Shown here in pieces: positions 13,164 through 18,478 of a DNA stretch of 18,478 nt. Location of the stretch: the NCBI GenBank assembly GCA_002376965.1, contig DFOV01000037.1:1-18478 (forward strand), in the 5' to 3' direction. The notes under the pieces were generated by a model that made no database searches, was not told the DNA's origin, and was given only the letters and a program-made list of their open reading frames with translations. Numbering within the stretch: position 1 is the first letter of the stretch; each line of letters opens with the position of its first letter. Source of the DNA: Gammaproteobacteria bacterium UBA3532 (GTDB lineage: Bacteria; Pseudomonadota; Gammaproteobacteria; Enterobacterales; UBA3532). Both the position numbers and the translations under genes were made by a program.

Positions 13164-14594
13164 ATGAAACCCGAAATTGCAGACTTTTCTCAAGCCCGTG
13201 TGTTGATCGTGGGCGATGTTATGCTGGATCGCTACTGGTCAGGTGGAACCTCCCGAATATCCCCTGAAGCACCTGTTCCTGTTGTTCGCGTCGGTCAAAT
13301 CGAAGAGCGTGCCGGTGGCGCCGCCAATGTCGCGCTGAATATCGCCAGCCTAGGTGGCCAGGCTCCACTGATTGGCTTGGTCGGAGATGACGAAGCCGCT
13401 GGTTCATTGTCGACCTGCATTGAAGCATCTAAAGTCGAGAACCACCTGGTACGCGTGCCAAACTTTCCTACTATCACTAAATTGCGGGTAATGAGCCGGC
13501 ACCAACAATTGATCCGTCTCGATTTCGAAGAAGATTTCTCCAAGGCCGATCATGACCCAATGGTGCATGAGTTCATGCAAAACCTGGCGTCAGCCGATGT
13601 GGTTATTTTGTCTGACTATGCGAAAGGCGCATTGGCCGAAGTACGCAAAATGATTTTGCTGGCCAAAGAGGCCGGAGTTCCTGTTTTGGTCGATCCCAAA
13701 GGAACTGACTTCACCAAATATCGTGGTGCCAGTTTGCTAACTCCTAATTTTAGCGAATTCCAAGCGGTAGTTGGCGAGTGTGAAAGCGAAGAAGAGATTA
13801 TCACTAAAGGCCTGGAACTGGTTGAACATTTTGAATTAGATGCCTTGTTAGTTACTCGTGGTGAGAATGGCATGACGCTGATTCAAAAGGGTGAACAGGC
13901 GTTTCACTTACCGGCTATGGCGCGCGAGGTTTATGATGTGACAGGAGCGGGGGATACGGTTATTGCTACTCTGGCAACAGCTCTCGCTGTCGGTCAGTCA
14001 TATCGTCAAGCCGTAGCGCTAGCGAATACAGCAGCTGGTATTGTTGTCGGCAAGCTCGGTACAGCGACCATCAGTGTTCCTGAATTAACCGCTGCAATCT
14101 ATTTCGCGCCTGAGTCTGAAATGGGCGTGGTAAATGAAGCTCAACTAAAAACAGTGGTCGAACAAGCCAAGGCGCGCGGCGAAACCATCGTCATGACCAA
14201 TGGCTGCTTTGATATTTTACACGCCGGTCATGTTGCTTATTTAAATGCAGCCAAAAAACTAGGTAGCCGCCTGATTGTTGCGGTTAATAGCGATGCCTCT
14301 GTGCGTGGGCTGAAAGGCGCCGGACGTCCGGTTAACCCCGTCGAACGCCGTATGGAAGTCTTGGCTGGCCTTGGGGCTGTTGACTGGGTGGTTCCATTTG
14401 AGGAAGAAACTCCAGAGCGACTAATATGCAATATATTGCCTAACATTCTGGTTAAAGGCGGCGACTACAAAGTAGAAGATATTGCCGGTGGCAAGTGCGT
14501 TATTGCCAATGGTGGCGAGGTTAAAGTCTTGGCTTTTTTAGAAGGCTGCTCGACGACGGATATTATTGAATCGATTATGAAAAAGGAGCAATAG
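13164..14594 (+). CDS. hldE: Bifunctional D-glycero-beta-D-manno-heptose-7-phosphate kinase / heptose-1-phosphate adenylyltransferase
   Basis: A 476-residue fusion enzyme of LPS inner-core synthesis, full length for the family. The N-terminal ribokinase-type domain (about 1-318) shows GGAANVALN (51-59), VDPKGTDF (176-183) and the catalytic VTGAGDT (259-265, Asp264). The C-terminal nucleotidyltransferase domain (about 340-476) shows [13 protein letters not shown] (344-356), with the HAGH signature, and [12 protein letters not shown]. It makes ADP-D-glycero-beta-D-manno-heptose after phosphatase action by GmhB, which is not in this window. The epimerase gene hldD follows directly with no gap, so product and next enzyme are co-expressed. 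ATG 13164 has a modest GAAGTGA site. Confidence 0.96.
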   Translation: MKPEIADFSQARVLIVGDVMLDRYWSGGTSRISPEAPVPVVRVGQIEERAGGAANVALNIASLGGQAPLIGLVGDDEAAGSLSTCIEASKVENHLVRVPNFPTITKLRVMSRHQQLIRLDFEEDFSKADHDPMVHEFMQNLASADVVILSDYAKGALAEVRKMILLAKEAGVPVLVDPKGTDFTKYRGASLLTPNFSEFQAVVGECESEEEIITKGLELVEHFELDALLVTRGENGMTLIQKGEQAFHLPAMAREVYDVTGAGDTVIATLATALAVGQSYRQAVALANTAAGIVVGKLGTATISVPELTAAIYFAPESEMGVVNEAQLKTVVEQAKARGETIVMTNGCFDILHAGHVAYLNAAKKLGSRLIVAVNSDASVRGLKGAGRPVNPVERRMEVLAGLGAVDWVVPFEEETPERLICNILPNILVKGGDYKVEDIAGGKCVIANGGEVKVLAFLEGCSTTDIIESIMKKEQ

Positions 14595-15554
14595 ATGATT
14601 ATTGTGACAGGTGGTGCGGGCTTTATTGGCAGCAATATTGTCAAAGCCCTCAATGACAGCGGCGAAAACGATATTGTGGTGGTGGACAACCTCAGCAATG
14701 GCCGCAAGTTTTACAACATGGTCGATTTGGATATCGCGGACTACTGGTCAAAAGAAGACTTTATAGCCAAAGTTCGTGATCCTAAAGAGTCTATCCGCTT
14801 GGGCAAAGAGGTTCAGGCGATACTCCATCAAGGGGCTTGCTCATCAACAACCGAGTGGGATGGCAAGTATATGATGGATAATAACTTTGAATACTCAAAA
14901 TCGCTATTGCATCTATGCCTGGAACAGCAAATCAATTTTATCTACGCATCCAGTGCGGCCACTTATGGCGGAAATACTACCTTTGTTGAGTCGCCCGAGT
15001 TCGAGGGGCCTTTAAATGTATATGGCTATTCGAAGTTGTTATTTGATAACTATGTTCGTCGTATTCTCGGTTCAAATAAGTCGCAAATCGCTGGTTTTCG
15101 CTATTTCAATGTGTATGGTCCACGAGAGCAGCATAAAGGCAGCATGTCGAGCGTGGCTTTCCATTTTAACAACCAGATAAAAGACAGTGGCGAATGTCGC
15201 TTATTTGCCGGTTCTGGCGGTTATGGTGATGGCGAGCAGTTACGCGATTTTATTTCGGTTCGGGATGTAGTGAACGTAAATTTATGGTTTTTGGATAACC
15301 CGGATAAAAGTGGCATATTCAATGTAGGTACGGGAAGAGCGCAGTCATTTAATGATGTCGCCAATGCCGTTATCAAGTGGCACGGAAAAGGTGAGAAACA
15401 GTACATTCCGTTTCCAGACCATTTAAAGGGTGCTTACCAAAGTTATACTCAGGCAGATATATCGGCACTGCGCAATATCGGCTATAGCGAGCCCTTTGCT
15501 ACGGTAGAAGAAGGGGTAAAAGATTACCTCGATACTCTTAACGCAGAAAAATAG
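14595..15554 (+). CDS. hldD: ADP-L-glycero-D-manno-heptose 6-epimerase
   Basis: A 319-residue extended short-chain dehydrogenase/reductase, also known as RfaD. The NADP-binding GGAGFIGSN is at 6-14, the active-site SSAATYGG at 119-126, and the Tyr143-x3-Lys147 pair lies in VYGYSK. The sugar-binding part includes [16 protein letters not shown]. It inverts C6 of ADP-heptose to give the form used by the heptosyltransferases of LPS. The ATG follows the hldE stop immediately, and an AAGGAG site sits in the end of hldE, so the two are coupled. After the stop comes a long-loop inverted repeat rather than a classic terminator. Confidence 0.96.
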   Translation: MIIVTGGAGFIGSNIVKALNDSGENDIVVVDNLSNGRKFYNMVDLDIADYWSKEDFIAKVRDPKESIRLGKEVQAILHQGACSSTTEWDGKYMMDNNFEYSKSLLHLCLEQQINFIYASSAATYGGNTTFVESPEFEGPLNVYGYSKLLFDNYVRRILGSNKSQIAGFRYFNVYGPREQHKGSMSSVAFHFNNQIKDSGECRLFAGSGGYGDGEQLRDFISVRDVVNVNLWFLDNPDKSGIFNVGTGRAQSFNDVANAVIKWHGKGEKQYIPFPDHLKGAYQSYTQADISALRNIGYSEPFATVEEGVKDYLDTLNAEK

Positions 15555-15575
15555 CGGAGAACTATTGTAAGGGTA

Positions 15576-15629
15576 GGGCAGATGGTTAGCGCTAATTTAT
15601 TAGTTTTATTACGGTTTTTTGATCTGCCC
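15576..15629 (+). repeat. Long-loop inverted repeat after hldD
   Basis: GGGCAGAT (15576-15583) and ATCTGCCC (15622-15629) are perfectly complementary with a 38-base loop that holds a 10-base palindrome TTAGCGCTAA and a T-rich run. It could slow or stop transcription leaving hldD, but the T-run precedes rather than follows the stem. Confidence 0.4.
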
Positions 15630-15707
15630 CGTAACAACAAATTCTCTTTACATGCCCAATCTTTGAGCTACCATTAGGACTGATGTCTAAGTGATCGACA
15701 TTATTCG

Positions 15708-15744
15708 GCTATGAAATTCGCTCCAGGTTGCGCGAAGTCATAGC
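15708..15744 (+). repeat. Imperfect hairpin upstream of the DUF697-type gene
   Basis: GCTATGA (15708-15714) and TTCGC (15717-15721) pair with GCGAA (15732-15736) and TCATAGC (15738-15744), leaving a small internal loop and a 10-base terminal loop. It lies about 65 bases before the GTG start, so it could be a leader structure or a regulator site. Nothing else is recognised in 15630-15809. Confidence 0.4.
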
Positions 15745-15809
15745 AACAACGCGGTCTGTTACTCGCTTTTTGCTGAGGCAGGCCATAAAAGGAAATTTGG
15801 GAGACGGCT

Positions 15810-16409
15810 GTGGTTCAACGTAAAACAGAGCAAACAAAAGCAGAAGAGCAGAATGCAGCAGATGCTGCACAAGGAGCAGCAGAGAAAATGGAAGATAAAG
15901 TATCTGAAGAGTCCGTGGTAGCCAATGTGGCTAACGAGGCCGATGTTGAAAAAATCATTAATAACGGTGTTTATGCATCAGTAGGTGTGGGCTTGGTTCC
16001 TATCCCTGTGGTTGATTTTGTCGGGTTGACGGCAGTGCAGTTGAAAATGCTTCATTCATTGTCAAAAGCCTATGGTGTCGAGTTTTCTGAGGATCGTGGT
16101 AAAGCGATCATCGGCGCATTAATCAGCGGCTTTTTGCCACTGACCTTGGCTCGTCCGGTAGCCAGTTTAATCAAAGCCATCCCTGTGATTGGTCAAACTA
16201 CAGGCGCGGTTACTATGAGTATTCTTGGTGGCGCTTCTACTTATGCCATTGGTCGAGTATTCAGTCAGCACTTTGCTTCTGGCGGCACCTTCTTAAATTT
16301 CGACGCGTCGAAAGTGAAGGACAAGTTCAAGCAATACTTTGACGAAGGCAAGAAAGCCGCAGAAGATGCGAAAGACAGCAGCGAGACTGACGTGAAAGCC
16401 AGCGCATAG
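15810..16409 (+). CDS. YcjF/DUF697-family membrane-associated protein
   Basis: A 199-residue protein. Residues 1-45 are a charged, Ala/Glu-rich, probably coiled or disordered lead. Two hydrophobic stretches follow: about 52-75 (SVGVGLVPIPVVDFVGLTAV) and 97-155, with repeated small residues and IPVIGQTTGAVTMSILGGAS. A Lys/Asp-rich tail ends the protein. This is the layout of the DUF697 family (YcjF-like), whose role is unknown but which is tied to membrane stress proteins and small GTPases in some bacteria. The start is GTG, supported by GGGAG seven bases ahead. It has its own terminator and no operon partner. Confidence 0.75.
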   Translation: MVQRKTEQTKAEEQNAADAAQGAAEKMEDKVSEESVVANVANEADVEKIINNGVYASVGVGLVPIPVVDFVGLTAVQLKMLHSLSKAYGVEFSEDRGKAIIGALISGFLPLTLARPVASLIKAIPVIGQTTGAVTMSILGGASTYAIGRVFSQHFASGGTFLNFDASKVKDKFKQYFDEGKKAAEDAKDSSETDVKASA

Positions 16410-16449
16410 TCGATAGCTGAGTCGTATTTGATTGAAGAGTAATATGTGA

Positions 16450-16477
16450 AACGGGAGCCTTAGTTGCTCCCGTTTTT
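16450..16477 (+). terminator. Rho-independent terminator
   Basis: AACGGGAGC (16450-16458) and GCTCCCGTT (16466-16474) form a perfect 9-base stem with a 7-base loop, ending in TTTTT. It closes the DUF697-type gene. It also stands in the path of the convergent HTH gene, where only a short T-run would follow. Confidence 0.88.
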
Positions 16478-16502
16478 GTTGGTTAATGCGCAGAATTACA
16501 AC

Positions 16503-16763
16503 TTAAGCGGCTGACTCATGATCTATATCCCAGCCGGGAAATACAAGAACAGCTGGGTGGCATTTTAATGCTTTGGCAAGCACTTTAGCTCGTTCAACAC
16601 CAAGCTGAACTCTATTATTTTCGATAGCTGAAATGGTCGATTGTGGGATACCAGTAATATCAGCCAACTCGTTTTGGCTAAGCGCTTGAAGCTCGCGCAA
16701 GATCCTTACAGACTCTCCAACGCTAACCTCAATAGTTTTCTTGGCCTTTACATAATCTTTCAT
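16503..16763 (-). CDS. XRE-family helix-turn-helix regulator, HigA-like
   Basis: An 86-residue DNA-binding protein. The XRE/Cro HTH spans about residues 20-72, with LRELQALSQNELADITGIP then QSTISAIENNR as the recognition region and VLAKALKCHPAVLVFP at the end. The start at 16763 has a GGAGG site eight bases ahead, while the longer frame from 16784 runs over it. Such proteins are often antitoxins of HigBA-type pairs, but no toxin-sized frame is present on this strand between 16764 and 16963 or just downstream, so it appears to be an orphan. Its own promoter region is a possible target. Confidence 0.8.
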   Translation of the reverse strand: MKDYVKAKKTIEVSVGESVRILRELQALSQNELADITGIPQSTISAIENNRVQLGVERAKVLAKALKCHPAVLVFPGWDIDHESAA

Positions 16764-16820
16764 GTTACTTCCTCCGGTAATCATGGGCTACCCGGTCCTA
16801 CTTGCCCCGCAGCCTATTGA

Positions 16821-16967
16821 AAACTTTCTATTATCTTGGGGTGGTTTAATAAGCCATTTAAAGAGTCACTATTGGCTTCTGCAGTTAACTTTAAGTCGCC
16901 AGAAGAGCTGCGTTCAAATGACAAAAGCTGGCTGACACAGATTCATGAACACCCTCTTTTTGTTTAG
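16821..16967 (+). pseudogene. Possible 3' remnant of an unknown gene
   Basis: A 48-codon open frame on the + strand between two - strand genes, ending with TAG at 16965-16967. There is no ATG start, and an in-frame TGA lies just upstream at 16818-16820. Its translation is protein-like (for example NKPFKESLLASAVNFKSPEE), with balanced composition, and differs from the usual look of non-coding DNA. It may be the end of a gene whose front was lost when the HTH gene or its neighbours were inserted. No family is recognised. Confidence 0.25.
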
Positions 16968-18124
16968 TTATTTAGATGGGGGGCTCGTTTTTTGCTTCTA
17001 CTTTCGCCGCTTCCTAGTTTTTTGATAACCTCTATGGCATCACTGTCTCCTAGTCGAGCCGCCTTATTTAGGTACTCCATTCCTATATCGTAATCTTGCT
17101 GGACCACTACTCCATTAAAATGAAACATAGAAAGCGCGAACCACGACTTTGCAAACTCACCCCTCTTTGCTGCTATTTCGAATAGCTCAAAGGATTTCTG
17201 ATAGTTATGCCCGTTGAAATGATGGTATGCCAAAGCATGTACGCATTCATAATAGTCCATGTTGGATGCTTTCAGCATATATGTGTACGCATCATTCTCA
17301 CTTACCAAGTCATTCCAGTGACCACGGTAATAAGCCTTTGCAATATCACACATCGCAGATGCCTCTCCATGCTCAGCTGCGGCCAATAGTAAGGAATAAG
17401 CGCGCAATAGCTCCACATCGCTAGGCTGGTTAGCTAATAGAAGCCTACCAAGCAATGCCTTAGCTTCAGCATGGTGTCTTGAAACAGCGACCTCAAGGTG
17501 TTTTTTAGCTTGTCGCACATTTTTAACTTCATCGTCCCCAAAACCATACCAGTAACCTAGCGCTGTATGAGCATCAACAAACCCAAGCTTAGCAGCTTTG
17601 CTATAGTACGATATGGCTTTTTCAATATTTTTATTCACATATTTCCCATTCTCATAGAACAGACCTAGCCCATATATTGCATCTACAACTCCGTCCAGTG
17701 ATAACTCAATGAAAAGCCTGTATGAGTATTCCCAATGCTCCTCATCTTCTGAATCAAAAAGCAACTTCGCAGCGTACAATTTCGCGTCTTTCGAACCTCG
17801 CTTTATAGCAGTGAATAAATGTGTCAGTCCCTGTTCATAACTTTTATCAACAAGCCAACCTTTAATATAGAGCTGCCCTAGAACATAAGGTGCGTGAGCA
17901 GAACCTAGCCTTTCTAGCGACTTGATTTCAAACAATACATCTTTAGCCTGCTCTCTATCAATGTTTTGAGAAAAGTCGCCTAAAGCACATATAGCTCTTT
18001 TTTCATCTTGGCTTAATCTATCAAGTTTTGTCTGGGTTAGGCTATTTGAATAATTACAATCAGCCATAACAACGGTACTAAAGATCGCTAAAACGAAAAA
18101 TGCTAAATAACTCCTAAACTCCAA
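16964..18124 (-). CDS. Secreted Sel1-repeat protein
   Basis: A 386-residue exported protein. A signal peptide spans 1-21 (VMA then DC); the lipobox pattern is not met. About six or seven Sel1-like (SLR/TPR-type) helical repeats cover residues 70-370, seen as A-x2-LG-x2-Y/F-x-G and A-x2-Y-x2-KAA-x2-G periods (for example IYGLGLFYENGKYVNKN, AISYYSKAAKLGF, YLNKAARLGDSDA). Sel1 repeats bind other proteins, often in the periplasm. The start follows the upstream short frame by 11 bases with a GGGG site between. Sel1 proteins with signal peptides are often immunity proteins for secreted effectors; since the upstream frame is truncated, that role is a guess. Confidence 0.8.
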   Translation of the reverse strand: MEFRSYLAFFVLAIFSTVVMADCNYSNSLTQTKLDRLSQDEKRAICALGDFSQNIDREQAKDVLFEIKSLERLGSAHAPYVLGQLYIKGWLVDKSYEQGLTHLFTAIKRGSKDAKLYAAKLLFDSEDEEHWEYSYRLFIELSLDGVVDAIYGLGLFYENGKYVNKNIEKAISYYSKAAKLGFVDAHTALGYWYGFGDDEVKNVRQAKKHLEVAVSRHHAEAKALLGRLLLANQPSDVELLRAYSLLLAAAEHGEASAMCDIAKAYYRGHWNDLVSENDAYTYMLKASNMDYYECVHALAYHHFNGHNYQKSFELFEIAAKRGEFAKSWFALSMFHFNGVVVQQDYDIGMEYLNKAARLGDSDAIEVIKKLGSGESRSKKRAPHLNN

Positions 18125-18135
18125 GCTTTCTACCC

Positions 18136-18357
18136 CTAATCCCGTTCCATCCCAAAATATAACTCTTTGTTTTCCAGAACTTCTAGTAACCTTTCACCAA
18201 GGTTGTGAGCATCCCCCCTTATATACGCAGGCGTATAACGAGTCAAGGTTTCATACTCATCATGTTTTACAGTGTAATACGCAAAATCCTGGAGTGCTGT
18301 GACCGCCGCTGAATGCCGCATATTTAATTCGGGCGACCAATCATAATCTTCTTTCAC
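18136..18357 (-). pseudogene. 5'-truncated frame upstream of the Sel1-repeat gene
   Basis: A 73-residue frame with GTG as its only start. The open frame runs ten codons further upstream (to 18384), and those codons read as protein (PTLRAQLQR); it then meets TAA inside a REP-like palindrome. The residues are charged and aromatic, with no known family. It looks like the C-terminal end of a longer protein cut off at the repeat. It precedes the Sel1 gene by 11 bases, so the original pair was probably an operon. It could instead be a genuine small gene. Confidence 0.45.
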
Positions 18358-18374
18358 TCTTTGAAGCTGAGCGC

Positions 18375-18405
18375 GTAGGGTCGGTTAGCGTTAGCGTAAC
18401 CTACC
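18375..18405. repeat. REP-like palindrome with GTAG head
   Basis: GTAG (18375-18378) is followed by GGTCGGTTA (18379-18387), a 9-base loop GCGTTAGCG, and TAACCTACC (18397-18405). The arms pair at 8 of 9 positions. A GTAG tetranucleotide at the foot of an imperfect stem is the layout of REP sequences handled by RAYT (TnpA-REP) proteins. No other copy is in the window. The bases from 18406 to 18478 show nothing I can name. Confidence 0.5.
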
Positions 18406-18478
18406 TATAACTAGACCTTCGTGATGATGTTATATTCCAGCAAGCCACGTATTCATCTCACCTTCCGCACCAGAAAAA

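Noticed and set aside
1..18478. tRNA, rRNA or CRISPR array
   Set aside because: No cloverleaf, ribosomal RNA segment or regularly spaced direct repeats were seen on either strand.

Overview
The window looks like a chromosomal segment from a marine or halotolerant gammaproteobacterium. The evidence is Gram-negative LPS heptose genes (hldE-hldD), an MscS channel close to the Escherichia coli protein, a DUF481 outer-membrane barrel, a complete ectoine-degradation set, and moderate GC with short intergenic gaps. I cannot name the genus from sequence alone.

Layout. (1) 1-2761, + strand: an accessory stretch of small, mostly unrecognised genes. It has a two-zinc-motif protein with a DUF6980-like domain, two or three overlapping unknown genes (one probably frameshifted), a Doc/Fic toxin with a 56-residue upstream antitoxin, and a small membrane protein. 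(2) 2922-8072, + strand: ectoine catabolism, doeB2, then tightly coupled doeD-doeA-doeC. Together they would turn ectoine into N-acetyl-diaminobutyrate, diaminobutyrate, aspartate semialdehyde and aspartate. (3) 8169-9905, - strand: two tandem paralogous secreted 232-residue proteins with a C-terminal CBM20 starch-binding domain. Each has the same promoter layout: a TATAAT-type -10 and a GGGGATAA box exactly 46 bases apart. (4) 10257-11908, - strand: a DUF481 outer-membrane protein and MscS, each followed by a hairpin. (5) 12272-15554, + strand: a NarL/LuxR-type regulator whose receiver has lost the phospho-acceptor Asp, a 132-bp near-palindromic repeat element, then the hldE-hldD LPS heptose operon. 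(6) 15810-18478: a YcjF/DUF697-type protein, an orphan XRE-type regulator, a secreted Sel1-repeat protein and a 5'-truncated reading frame that stops at a REP-like palindrome.

Most noteworthy: the twin CBM20 proteins with an unrecognised N-terminal domain and duplicated promoter boxes; the Doc toxin with a short, non-canonical antitoxin; three different palindromic intergenic repeat types; the degenerate receiver of the LuxR-type regulator; and the probable frameshift at about 1346. No rRNA, tRNA, CRISPR array or intact insertion sequence was seen.
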